Origin: Corynebacterium pollutisoli
GTDB lineage: Bacteria > Actinomycetota > Actinomycetes > Mycobacteriales > Mycobacteriaceae
Reading direction: 5' to 3'
Assembly (NCBI RefSeq): GCF_900177745.1
Contig: NZ_FXAR01000003.1
Span: 186,001 to 250,000 of the forward strand
Length of the DNA stretch: 64,000 nt
Below, in pieces: positions 26,779 to 36,233 of the stretch. Position numbers and translations under genes: made by a program. The notes beneath the pieces are model-generated. The model searched no databases. It was not told the DNA's origin and was given only the letters and a program-made list of their open reading frames with translations. Within the stretch, counting starts at the first letter, position 1. Each line of letters opens with the position of its first letter.

Positions 26779-27718
26779 CATCCGTCTCAATGCGGGACAG
26801 TCCTTCGAGATCGAGGGTGACTCCTTCACCGGTCGCCTGCACATCGAGTTGTCGGGGAAGCTGGATTTCGAGGTGTCCACCCCGCACATGGAGTCTCACC
26901 GCCGCGGAAAGCAGGTGGCCATCCGCAATCCGCAGGACATCTCCGAGATCTCCGTCGCGCCGGGATACGGGCACTCCTATTTCCCGACGGGTACGAAGCT
27001 CTTCGTCACTCTCGACCTGCTGTCGGAGGACGACGAGAACGTCCGTGTCGATTTCCCCACCTTCGAGGTCGGCGGCCTGCGCTCCTTCCCCGTCGCGGTC
27101 CTGCATCCGGCGGAGGGGAGGGTCCGGCTCACGGTCGCGGAAACCACGAGCGACACCATGCTCGACGAGTACTCGGCCGGCGTGCGTTCGGCCCTGCGGC
27201 GCTCGATCGAGAGGGACAGCCTGCCCGAGGGCCGGCGTCGTGACGTGGTGTTGCTTGTCGACGTCTCGTCGTCGATGCACCTCAACACGAGCCCCCGGGC
27301 GTTCGAGGCGATGTGCATGTTCGCCGCCGGCGTGCTGTCGACCAGCAGCGGCGATCGTGAGATCCGTCTGGCCACCAGCAGCTCCGCCACATCCGTGGAG
27401 GTCCTGTCCGGGCCGGAGGCGATCCGTCAGCTCACGCCGGGGGACTTCCCGGCGAAGGAGGTCGGATGGAGCCGGGACCTGGGAGCGCTTGATGAGGAAC
27501 ACGCGCTGGTGGTGCTGTCCGATGATCTGCCTGCAGAGGTGGCAGGGTGGCGCGGCGTCGTCCACCTGTTGACAACTCGGAGGCCGGTGGATTCCCGGGG
27601 AATCAGTTTCACGGTCTTTGACGAGACCTTGATTAACGCCGTGATGGAGCAGAATGCTGTCGCCCTCGCGGTGGAGACGAGAACCATGTTCGACACCTTG
27701 ACACAGGGAGAGAAGTAG
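26771..27718 (+). CDS. Cytosolic vWA-domain protein
   Basis: A protein of 315 residues starting at a GTG that overlaps the GAP1 stop by 8 bases. An N-terminal beta-rich domain of about 150 residues (SIRLNAGQSFEIEGDSF) precedes a vWA domain (about 155-290) with an intact metal-ion site D164-V-S166-S-S168 in RRDVVLLVDVSSSMHL. There is no signal peptide or membrane helix, so it should act in the cytosol, unlike the exported vWA protein of the same cassette. TerY-like vWA proteins in other systems act as metal-dependent adaptors between kinases or GTPases and partners; a similar adaptor role is inferred. Confidence 0.82.
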   Translation: MNSIRLNAGQSFEIEGDSFTGRLHIELSGKLDFEVSTPHMESHRRGKQVAIRNPQDISEISVAPGYGHSYFPTGTKLFVTLDLLSEDDENVRVDFPTFEVGGLRSFPVAVLHPAEGRVRLTVAETTSDTMLDEYSAGVRSALRRSIERDSLPEGRRRDVVLLVDVSSSMHLNTSPRAFEAMCMFAAGVLSTSSGDREIRLATSSSATSVEVLSGPEAIRQLTPGDFPAKEVGWSRDLGALDEEHALVVLSDDLPAEVAGWRGVVHLLTTRRPVDSRGISFTVFDETLINAVMEQNAVALAVETRTMFDTLTQGEK

Positions 27719-27721
27719 ACG

Positions 27722-28834
27722 ATGGCGAGAACCATTCACACCGGGGTGCTGCCGACGCGCTGCCCTTACACCTTCCAGGAGATGCAGGATCCGCAGGCGG
27801 AGCATTCCCCGTTCCTCACCCCCTCGGAGCAGCAGGAGTACCACCTGCCGGAGGGGTGGCAGGGGTCGGGCACGCTGACGTTCGCCATGGCGGGTGCCCG
27901 CACCTCGGGCAAGAGCCTGTACATCGCGGTGATCGTCAAGCTGCTGGAGCGGCTGGTCATCGAGAACCAGGGCACCTTCCGCTACGCCGACGAACACACC
28001 CGTCGCACGTACACCGAGCGCTATGAGAAGCCGCTCTTCGAGAAGATGGGACTGCTGCCGCCGACCCCGCCGGTGTCGTCCACGGACGCCCACCAAGACC
28101 GCCCGCTCATCTTCGACGTCGGCACGCACCGCCGCGACGGGCAGCTCCAGAAGATCTTCGTCGTCTTCCGCGACGTCGCGGGTGAGGACCTCAAGGAGGA
28201 GAACTTCGAGGAGCGGCAGGAGGAACTGGAATTCTTCCGGGCCGCCGATCAGATCCTCTTCCTCTTCGACCCGATGGCGGTGCCGCGCATCCGCCAGCTG
28301 CTCGAGGGGTCGGTGCCGATCCACGAGGTGGGTGACGACGACCCCACGGTCGTCCTGCAGAACGTGCTGCGGGTTCTGGGGACAGAGCACCGCCCGGACA
28401 TCGCGTTGTGTCTGTCGAAGTTTGACGTCATGCAGCGGCTGTCGGAGGTCAACCAGGCGCATCATTTCACCGATGGCCCGAACACCGTGAACTGGCAGCG
28501 CGTGATGAACAACTACGGGGCGTCCTTCCGTCGCGAAGGAGCGCTGCCCACGGAACCTTTCGATCCGGAGAACAGTCACCTGCTGCACATGGAGGTGTCC
28601 AGCCTACTGCAGTGCCTGAACGCGACGCAGATGATCAACCAGCTCAACACCCCGTTGTTCGGCACGGAGGGGTACCGGTACCAGTGCTTCGTCGTGTCGG
28701 CGCTGGGTGCGTCCCCGGAGGGGGACCGCGTGAGCCGGACGGGCATCGCCCCGTTCCGGTGCATGGATCCGTTGCGGCAGAAGTTCTCCGAGTTCGCTCT
28801 CTTCGACGGCACCAGCAGGACGGGAGGTCTCTGA
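27722..28834 (+). CDS. TRAFAC / double-GTPase-like GTPase
   Basis: A protein of 370 residues. Walker A is GARTSGKS (residues 58-65), the switch/Walker B region reads FRDVAGED, and a guanine-specificity-like motif SKFD lies in IALCLSKFDVMQ. The hydrophobic FLFDP strand and the inserted helices fit the TRAFAC-class or 'double-GTPase 2' group that occurs with GAP1 proteins. A Cys-containing N-terminal stretch of about 50 residues (PTRCPYTFQEM) precedes the P-loop. It is cytosolic. The ATG follows the vWA stop by 3 nt, and its own stop overlaps the next ATG, so all four downstream genes are coupled. It is the likely NTP-dependent switch of the cassette. Confidence 0.8.
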   Translation: MARTIHTGVLPTRCPYTFQEMQDPQAEHSPFLTPSEQQEYHLPEGWQGSGTLTFAMAGARTSGKSLYIAVIVKLLERLVIENQGTFRYADEHTRRTYTERYEKPLFEKMGLLPPTPPVSSTDAHQDRPLIFDVGTHRRDGQLQKIFVVFRDVAGEDLKEENFEERQEELEFFRAADQILFLFDPMAVPRIRQLLEGSVPIHEVGDDDPTVVLQNVLRVLGTEHRPDIALCLSKFDVMQRLSEVNQAHHFTDGPNTVNWQRVMNNYGASFRREGALPTEPFDPENSHLLHMEVSSLLQCLNATQMINQLNTPLFGTEGYRYQCFVVSALGASPEGDRVSRTGIAPFRCMDPLRQKFSEFALFDGTSRTGGL

Positions 28835-29121
28835 TGAACAGTGGTCACGAGGGTATCCGGGGTGGTTTCGACCGTCCGGATTTCAGCCCGGGATCAGCAC
28901 CGACGGGACCGCGGGTCGGGCCGCCGGTGGAGACGACACGGGCCGAGATCGCCGCACGCGACGAGCAGAGGCGACAGGACGAGATTCGGGTCAACCGGCA
29001 GCGCCGTCGACGTCTCCTCATGGCGATCGGCGGGGCGATCATCGTCGTCGCGCTCATCGTGTTCGCAATGGTGTGGTTCTGGGGCGACGATCGGTGGACG
29101 CAGGCTGCGGCCATGATCTGA
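28834..29121 (+). CDS. Small single-pass membrane protein, last gene of the cassette
   Basis: A protein of 95 residues with a Gly/Pro-rich start, a basic charged stretch (about 45-62, RDEQRRQDEIRVNRQRRRR) and one membrane helix (about 63-85, LLMAIGGAIIVVALIVFAMVW) with a short polar end. The arginine cluster before the helix predicts a cytoplasmic N-terminus. No family is recognised. The start overlaps the GTPase stop (TGATG). It could recruit the GTPase to the membrane, but this is inferred from position only. Confidence 0.78.
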   Translation: MNSGHEGIRGGFDRPDFSPGSAPTGPRVGPPVETTRAEIAARDEQRRQDEIRVNRQRRRRLLMAIGGAIIVVALIVFAMVWFWGDDRWTQAAAMI

Positions 29122-29175
29122 TGCGCCTCGCCGTGCTGTGCCTTGCACTCGCCCGCCTCGACTGCTAAAAACGGG

Positions 29176-29202
29176 TTAGCACTCAAATCCAGTGAGTGCC
29201 AG
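29176..29202 (+). promoter_or_regulatory. CIRCE element (HrcA operator) of groEL2
   Basis: TTAGCACTC (29176-29184), a 9-nt spacer and GAGTGCCAG (29194-29202). The left arm is the exact CIRCE consensus; the right arm differs from GAGTGCTAA at two of nine positions. It lies 117 bases upstream of the groEL2 start, as expected for heat-shock control by the HrcA repressor. Confidence 0.88.
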
Positions 29203-29303
29203 AAATCGATGTCTTCAGCGGGTGAGGTTGGTTCACACTCACCGACCGTGCCGTCGCGGGCGCCTGTTGGAGTGCAGACGTGAGTGTCGTCCTATATCAA
29301 TAA

Positions 29304-30965
<1,662 letters not shown>

Positions 30966-30991
30966 AAGCCGCTTATCGACGCCCCTTTACG

Positions 30992-31040
30992 GCCGCTCCC
31001 AGGACCATTTACGGTTCCTGGGAGCGGCGTTTCCCCTTTT
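30992..31040 (+). terminator. Terminator of groEL2
   Basis: GCCGCTCCCAGGA (30992-31004) pairs with TTCCTGGGAGCGGC (31015-31028), allowing one unpaired base, around a loop that can extend the stem. The tail GTTTCCCCTTTT follows. Confidence 0.9.
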
Positions 31041-31366
31041 CGGGGGTAGGTCCGATTAATGTGGTGGTTATGGGTCGGCGCTACATCGGGGAGGGGTCGT
31101 GGTATGTTACGCGGTCAGTCCACGTTCACGTGTTATTAACCTGAGACATGCCATTTCCGCAGGTCGCCGGCAATGACCTGCGATGACGATGCTCGTCACC
31201 GCAGAATGTCACCGCCGGGTTACGGTGGCCCCCGGAAAAGAAGTTTGGCTGTAGCGCTTGACGGTGCCCCAAGTTGTGACAAAATAATCCCCGTGACGCC
31301 CGCAGGGTGTCAGTCAACTGGAAACTCACCGGCCCATGGGGGTCGGTCCACTCAAGGAGATATCTC
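31041..31366. other. Intergenic region upstream of porH
   Basis: No gene is supported here; the short frames lack family features. It contains the porH promoter at its right end, and an inverted pair CAGGTCGCCGG / CCGGCAATGACCTG-like stretch at about 31160-31180 that could be an operator. It is more AT-rich than its surroundings. Confidence 0.6.
31258..31288 (+). promoter_or_regulatory. Probable porH-porA promoter
   Basis: A good -35 TTGACG (31258-31263) is followed by the AT-rich block AAAATAAT (31281-31288) as -10; the spacer is 17-19 nt depending on the hexamer chosen. The transcript would have an untranslated leader of about 70 nt carrying AAGGAG before porH. Confidence 0.6.
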
Positions 31367-31606
31367 ATGGATCTCGGTACCATTCAGGACGCCCTGAAGG
31401 ACTTCGCCACCTTCGGCAAGAACATCGGCGACGCCTTCCAGCTCATCCCGACCGTCCTCGGCGACACCCTGGACTTCTTCGTCAACTTCAAGGAGCTGTC
31501 CTCCACCACCGAAGAGGCCGCTGACGCCTCCAAGGACGCCGGCTCCGCCATCCTGTCCTCCACCACCGGAGACGCCGGTGACACCACCCCGGAGACCACC
31601 GAGTAG
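31367..31606 (+). CDS. porH: Cell-wall channel-forming protein PorH
   Basis: A protein of 79 residues. The first 50 (MDLGTIQDALKDFATFGKNI, then IPTVLGDTLDFFVNFKEL) follow the corynebacterial PorH pattern of a short amphipathic helix with MDL start, NIG and IPT-LxxxLxFFxNF. PorH combines with PorA to make the cation-selective channel in the mycolate outer membrane; no signal peptide is present, as usual for this family. The C-terminal 30 residues are an acidic, Ser/Thr-rich extension (STTEEAADASKDAG onward) that makes it longer than the 57-residue C. glutamicum protein. AAGGAG lies 7 nt before the ATG. Confidence 0.9.
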   Translation: MDLGTIQDALKDFATFGKNIGDAFQLIPTVLGDTLDFFVNFKELSSTTEEAADASKDAGSAILSSTTGDAGDTTPETTE

Positions 31607-31680
31607 TCCCCCCGCTCCTTCCGGGGAGCTAGTACCACCATCTCTTCACTGACACCCTTTTTGATCTAAGGAGATCACTT

Positions 31681-31887
31681 ATGTCTTCCAACCTCATCGA
31701 ATTCTTCGGCACTGTGGGCCAGCTTTCCTCCGGCTACGTGACCACCGAGGAGAGTGTCGACGACGAAGGCAACGTCACCGTCGACGAAGTTACCAACGAG
31801 ACCATCTTCTCCTACCTCTTCGACCTGCTCGGCACCGCTGGCGACTGGGCTGGCGCTGTTGCCAACCTCATCGGTCTGGTTCCTTAA
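31681..31887 (+). CDS. porA: Cell-wall channel-forming protein PorA
   Basis: A protein of 68 residues. The last 25 (SYLFDLLGTAGDWAGAVANL, ending IGLVP) match the C-terminal pattern of corynebacterial PorA (YVFDFLG-x(4)-WAGAVADLIGL). The middle (TTEESVDDEGNVTVDEVTN) is an acidic stretch of about 20 residues absent from the 45-residue C. glutamicum PorA. It is expected to form the heteromeric outer-membrane pore with PorH. AAGGAG lies 9 nt before the ATG. It lies 74 nt downstream of porH and is followed by a terminator, so the two are probably co-transcribed. Confidence 0.9.
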   Translation: MSSNLIEFFGTVGQLSSGYVTTEESVDDEGNVTVDEVTNETIFSYLFDLLGTAGDWAGAVANLIGLVP

Positions 31888-31911
31888 GTAACCCGCTGAT
31901 CACAGCTTCCT

Positions 31912-31946
31912 AAAAGAACCTCGATCCGTACGGATCGAGGTTCTTT
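31912..31946 (+). terminator. Terminator of porH-porA
   Basis: AAAAGAACCTCGATCC (from 31912) pairs perfectly with GGATCGAGGTTCTTTT around GTAC; the stem ends in a T run. The A run on the other side could let it work in both directions. Confidence 0.93.
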
Positions 31947-32011
31947 TGCATGGGTGGGGGAGGCGGGGCGTCGAAAGCCAAATTCATCGCACCTGCGTGC
32001 GGGGGACGGTC

Positions 32012-32017
32012 TAAGAT
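32012..32017 (+). promoter_or_regulatory. -10 box of a leaderless promoter (ppk2)
   Basis: TAAGAT followed by 7 nt and the ppk2 ATG. No ribosome-binding site is present and no clear -35 is seen. Confidence 0.45.
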
Positions 32018-32024
32018 TATTGGC

Positions 32025-32924
32025 ATGGCTGAGCACAAGGACGACGATCTCCCCGTTATTGATCTCGCGAAGACCGAGGGCTATGTCGTCGACGACTCCG
32101 ACGAAGACGATCCGGTGCTGCTGCGCCCGGACGGCACCCCCATCGAGACCTGGCGCGAGAACTACCCGTACGAGACGCGCATGACACGCGACGAGTACGA
32201 GAAGACCAAGCGTCAGCTCCAGATCGAGCTGCTGAAGTGGCAGAACTGGACCAAGGAGACCGGCCAGCGCCACATCATCCTCTTCGAGGGTCGGGACGCC
32301 GCAGGCAAGGGCGGCACCATCAAGCGCTTCAACGAGCATCTCAACCCCCGTGGTGCCCGGACTGTCGCCCTGGAGAAGCCCTCCCCGCGCGAGTCCACCT
32401 CGTGGTACTTCCAGCGCTACATCTCCCACTTCCCGGCCGCCGGCGAGATCGTCTTCTTCGACCGCTCCTGGTACAACCGCTCCGGCGTCGAGCGCGTCAT
32501 GGGCTTCTGCACCGAATCCCAGCACGCCGAGTTCCTCCGTGAGGTGCCGATGCTGGAGAACATGCTGCTCGGCTCGGGGATCTCGCTGACCAAGTTCTGG
32601 TTCTCCGTCACCCGCAAGGAACAGCGCACCCGCTTCGCCATCCGCCAGGTCGACCCGGTGCGCCAGTGGAAGCTCTCCCCGATGGACCTCGCCTCCCTGG
32701 ACAAGTGGGACGACTACACCCGCGCCAAGGAGGAGCAGTTCCGCTACACGGACACCGACGAATCGCCGTGGATCACCATCAAGTCCAACGACAAGAAGCG
32801 CGCCCGCATCAACGCGATGCGCTACATCCTGTCGAAGTTCGAGTACACCAACAAGGACCATGAGGTGGTCGGAACGCCGGACCCGCTCATCGTGCTGCGC
32901 GGTCGCGACCAGATCGGCGACTAG
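32025..32924 (+). CDS. ppk2: Polyphosphate kinase 2
   Basis: A protein of 299 residues of the PPK2 family, which transfers phosphate between inorganic polyphosphate and nucleotides. Walker A is GRDAAGKGG in ILFEGRDAAGKGGTIKRF, and Walker B is FFDRSWYNRSGVERVMGF. The lid region follows at about residues 170-200. Length and the single PPK2 domain fit the actinobacterial class that includes C. glutamicum PPK2B, which also lies after porH-porA. ATG at 32025 was chosen; an upstream in-frame extension starts inside the terminator and lacks conservation. It is probably leaderless. Confidence 0.93.
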   Translation: MAEHKDDDLPVIDLAKTEGYVVDDSDEDDPVLLRPDGTPIETWRENYPYETRMTRDEYEKTKRQLQIELLKWQNWTKETGQRHIILFEGRDAAGKGGTIKRFNEHLNPRGARTVALEKPSPRESTSWYFQRYISHFPAAGEIVFFDRSWYNRSGVERVMGFCTESQHAEFLREVPMLENMLLGSGISLTKFWFSVTRKEQRTRFAIRQVDPVRQWKLSPMDLASLDKWDDYTRAKEEQFRYTDTDESPWITIKSNDKKRARINAMRYILSKFEYTNKDHEVVGTPDPLIVLRGRDQIGD

Positions 32925-33244
32925 GGCGTGCCCTCCAGAGTACGGAGCCAGGCGAGACCGCGCAGAGGTCGCCGGATTCCCGGTGGACGACGTCGCGTGT
33001 CTCATACCGGGGAGCCTGCCGACCACATCCCACCGTCTGCCCCGAGGTAAGCGGCGTGGTCATGTTTCTCGGGGCTCACCACCGCCATTCCACCGGCGCG
33101 TCACGGTTCCGGGCCGTCGCCGCCTCCGCACCTGATGGGGGTACGATGCGCGCACGCTGACCGAGCTCTCACGACAGATTTGGCCGACGTTACCCGAGGT
33201 AGTGAGCCTTCCTGGCCGGTGGCAGGAAAGCTATACTCGGGCGG
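32925..33244. other. Intergenic region between ppk2 and the photolyase gene
   Basis: No gene is supported. The only clear signal is the -10 box of the photolyase promoter at its right end. No strong terminator hairpin with a T run was found behind ppk2. Confidence 0.6.
33232..33237 (+). promoter_or_regulatory. -10 box of a leaderless promoter (photolyase)
   Basis: TATACT, 7 nt before the ATG at 33245, so the RNA should start at the start codon. TTCCTG, 17 nt upstream, is a weak -35. Confidence 0.6.
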
Positions 33245-34702
33245 ATGAGCAGCGCACTCTTGTGGTTGAGAGACGACCTCCGAATTCAAGACAATGCCGC
33301 ACTGGAGCTGGCCCGGGAGCATGGTCCGGTAACGGCGGTGTTCATTCTTGAGGACCCCGCCACAACCGGGGTACGGCCCCTGGGTGGGGCCGCCTCATGG
33401 TGGCTGCACCACAGTCTTCTCCGGCTCGCCGAGCAGCTCGCAGAACGGGGCATACCTCTGCACATCCTCAGCGGCGATCCCGCGGAGCTGATTCCGGACG
33501 TCGCTCGCAGGGTGAACGCCGGTCTGGTGACGTGGAACCGCAGGTATCACCAGCCACAGCGGGACAATGACGCGGCTCTCAAGCACCTTCTGAACCAGCA
33601 TGGGCTGGAGGTGCACAGCACACCCGGGCATCTGCTGGTTGAGCCGTGGCTGGTCACCACCTCCCAGGGGCGCCCCTACCAGGTGTTCACACCCTTCTCG
33701 CGTGCCGTGCGGGCGAAGGTGGAGGAGGAAGCACTGCCGCTCGGTCGCCCCGGTCCACCGGAGACCATGGGGCCGGGTGCGGATCTGGGGTCCACTCTCC
33801 ACGAGCTTCAGGGCCTTGCTCTGCTGCCTTCTCACCCCTCCCGGAGGGAACCAGTATGGACTGCCGGTCTGGAGGACGCCTGGACCCCGGGGGAGGAGGC
33901 GGCATGGCGACGCCTGGAGGATTTCGTGGGAAAGCTCGGCGATCCCGGGCACTCCGGTTACGCGACCGGCCGTGATCTGCCCGGAGAGGACTTCACCAGT
34001 CGCCTGTCGCCTCATCTGCGTTTCGGTGAGATCAGCCCGCACGCTGTCTGGGCCGCCGTATCCCAGGCCGGTGGGGCAGCGGAGGACATCGTGGCGTTCC
34101 AGAGTGAACTGATGTGGAGGGATTTCGCGTGGCACCGTCTCTATCATCGCCCCGACCTGGCCACCCGCAACGTCAAGGCCAATTTCGACCGTTTCCCCTG
34201 GGCGTGGGACCCGCCGGAGGCATCGGCCTGCACTGCGGAGGGCCGCGACGGCCGGAGAAGCCCCGGTGCAGGCCCTCACCACCTCGCGCTGAGTACATGG
34301 CGGTCAGGTACGACCGGCTTTCCGCTGGTCGACGCGGGCATGCGCGAGCTATGGGCCACGGGGCACATGCACAACCGAGTCCGCATGGTGGTGGGATCGT
34401 TCCTCACAAAAAATCTGGGAATACATTGGAGGCACGGGGAGGAGTGGTTCTGGGACACTCTGGTCGATGCGGACCCCGCCTCCAACGCCTTCAATTGGCA
34501 GTGGGTCGCAGGCAGTGGCGACGATGCCTCCCCCTATTTCCGCATCTTCAACCCGGTGACCCAGCAGAAGCGCTTCGACCCGGGTGGGGTGTATGTCCAT
34601 CGCTGGGCGCCGGACAGTGAGCTGCACCCTCCCGTGGTGGATCTGCGTGAATCCCGGGCCGCCGCGCTCGCGGCCTACGAATCAATTAGGCTCGGAGAAT
34701 GA
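33245..34702 (+). CDS. phr: Deoxyribodipyrimidine photolyase (class I)
   Basis: A protein of 485 residues. The N-terminal photolyase domain starts SSALLWLRDDLRIQDNAAL and binds the antenna cofactor. The C-terminal FAD domain (from about residue 205) contains GYATGRDLPGEDFTSRLSPHLRFGEISPH, FQSELMWRDFAWHRLYH, TGFPLVDAGMRELWATGHMHNRVRMV and DADPASNAFNWQWVAGSG, the flavin-binding and Trp-transfer segments. It repairs UV-induced pyrimidine dimers with blue light. Its stop overlaps the next ATG by 4 bases, making an operon with the SDR/DUF2867 gene. There is a leaderless promoter directly upstream. Confidence 0.95.
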   Translation: MSSALLWLRDDLRIQDNAALELAREHGPVTAVFILEDPATTGVRPLGGAASWWLHHSLLRLAEQLAERGIPLHILSGDPAELIPDVARRVNAGLVTWNRRYHQPQRDNDAALKHLLNQHGLEVHSTPGHLLVEPWLVTTSQGRPYQVFTPFSRAVRAKVEEEALPLGRPGPPETMGPGADLGSTLHELQGLALLPSHPSRREPVWTAGLEDAWTPGEEAAWRRLEDFVGKLGDPGHSGYATGRDLPGEDFTSRLSPHLRFGEISPHAVWAAVSQAGGAAEDIVAFQSELMWRDFAWHRLYHRPDLATRNVKANFDRFPWAWDPPEASACTAEGRDGRRSPGAGPHHLALSTWRSGTTGFPLVDAGMRELWATGHMHNRVRMVVGSFLTKNLGIHWRHGEEWFWDTLVDADPASNAFNWQWVAGSGDDASPYFRIFNPVTQQKRFDPGGVYVHRWAPDSELHPPVVDLRESRAAALAAYESIRLGE

Positions 34703-36231
34703 CACAAAAAGTCGCGCCCACACTGGATTTCACCGCCCGTCACCCCGGACGCCTGGCTCTGGTGACAGGGGCGACGGGCTATGTCGGAGGCCGCCTGGTC
34801 ACCGAGCTACTGGCCGCGGGCCTCTCCGTCCGCGCCGCCTCCCGGAATGTTTCTTCGCTCGACCGCTTCGACTGGTCGGACCAGGTGGAACTCGTCGAGG
34901 GCGACCTGACGCTGGAAGAGGATGTCGCCGCCATGATGGACGGCGTGGATGTCGTCTACTATCTCGTGCACTCGATGGGCGGGGACGGTGACTTCGAGGA
35001 AACGGAGAAGCACACGGCCGAAACGGTGTCCGCTGCGGCCGCCGACGCGGGCGTGCGACAGATCGTCTATCTTTCTGGCCTGCACCCGAGTTCCGCTGCG
35101 CACGAGAAGTTGTCCAAACACATGCGCTCCCGGGAGAAGGTGGCCCAGATTCTGTTGGAGTCGCCGACACCCACCCTGGTTTTTCGCGCAGCCACCCTCA
35201 TCGGTTCGGGTTCCGCTTCCTACGAAATCATCCGGCACCTTACCGAGAGGCTGCCGGTGATGGTCGCGCCTCAGTGGATCAACAACCGCATTGAACCGCT
35301 GGCGATCCGCGATGCGCTCTACTACCTGGTTCGTGCCGGCGATCTCGACGAGACCGTCAACAGGGGGTACGACATCGGTTGCGGACAGACGTACAGATTC
35401 GCCGATCTGCTCCACCTTTACGGACGCCACCACGGGCTCAGGCGACGGATAGGGGCGGTACCCGTTCCACTCCCGATGGACACACTGTCCGGCCACTGGA
35501 TCGGGTTGGTCACTCCTGTACCTGCAGGCCTTGCGATTCCCCTCGCCCAGTCGATGGCGGAGGATGCCGTCACCGAGAATCACGACATCGAGGACATCAT
35601 CCCTGACCCGCCGGGCGGGCTCATCGATTATCCCGCTGCGGTCGATTTGGCCGCCCGAGCCGAGCACGACCGCGGCGTCCCCACATCCTGGGACAGGAGT
35701 TGGACCCTGCCCCGCGATGCTGCCGGCAGCCTGCCCACGGACCCGGAATGGGCGGGCGAGACCGTTCTGGAGGATGTCCGCACCGGTGAGTCAGCGCACC
35801 CGGCAGAGGAGGTCTGGCGGGTGGTGGAGAGCATCGGAGGTCGGACCGGGTGGTTCTCCGCCCCGGTGTTGTGGCGTATCCGCGGCATCATCGATCGCGT
35901 CGTCGGGGGCCCGGGGATGTCCAGCCGCCGCGATCCCCGGCGCCTTGCGGTGGGTGACCGTGTGGACTGGTGGCGGGTCACCGTCCTCGAACCGCCGCAC
36001 AGACTCGTGTTGTCGGCGGAGATGAAGCTTCACGGGCGTGCGTGGCTCGTTCTCGAGGTCGCCGAGCGCGGAACGGGATCCACCTACACTCAGCGGGCTG
36101 TTTTCATCCCGCGCGGTGCACGCGGACGCCTGTACTGGTGGGCCGTCCTCCCGTTCCACGCACTGATCTTCCCGACGATGCTCCGCACCCTGTTGCAGAC
36201 GGTCGAGAAAGGCGAGACACCAGCGTCGTAG
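34699..36231 (+). CDS. NAD(P)-binding SDR protein with C-terminal DUF2867 domain
   Basis: A protein of 510 residues. The N-terminal atypical short-chain dehydrogenase domain has the nucleotide loop LVTGATGYVGGRL (about 22-34), then DVVYYLVHSMGGDGDFEETE and IVYLSGLHPSS. The C-terminal 190 residues are a DUF2867 domain of the SRPBCC-like kind (EEVWRVVESIGGRTGWF; LRGIIDRVVGG-like; GDRVDWWRVTVLEPPHRLVL). Substrate is unknown. Co-transcription with photolyase (ATGA overlap) suggests a role in light or UV response. It ends 2 bases before the convergent NRPS-like gene. Confidence 0.85.
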   Translation: MTQKVAPTLDFTARHPGRLALVTGATGYVGGRLVTELLAAGLSVRAASRNVSSLDRFDWSDQVELVEGDLTLEEDVAAMMDGVDVVYYLVHSMGGDGDFEETEKHTAETVSAAAADAGVRQIVYLSGLHPSSAAHEKLSKHMRSREKVAQILLESPTPTLVFRAATLIGSGSASYEIIRHLTERLPVMVAPQWINNRIEPLAIRDALYYLVRAGDLDETVNRGYDIGCGQTYRFADLLHLYGRHHGLRRRIGAVPVPLPMDTLSGHWIGLVTPVPAGLAIPLAQSMAEDAVTENHDIEDIIPDPPGGLIDYPAAVDLAARAEHDRGVPTSWDRSWTLPRDAAGSLPTDPEWAGETVLEDVRTGESAHPAEEVWRVVESIGGRTGWFSAPVLWRIRGIIDRVVGGPGMSSRRDPRRLAVGDRVDWWRVTVLEPPHRLVLSAEMKLHGRAWLVLEVAERGTGSTYTQRAVFIPRGARGRLYWWAVLPFHALIFPTMLRTLLQTVEKGETPAS

Positions 36232-36233
36232 AA

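Noticed and set aside
13028..29121. Prophage or integrative element containing the cassette
   Set aside because: No integrase, terminase, capsid, relaxase or tRNA-flanking repeats were seen; base composition looks like its neighbours.
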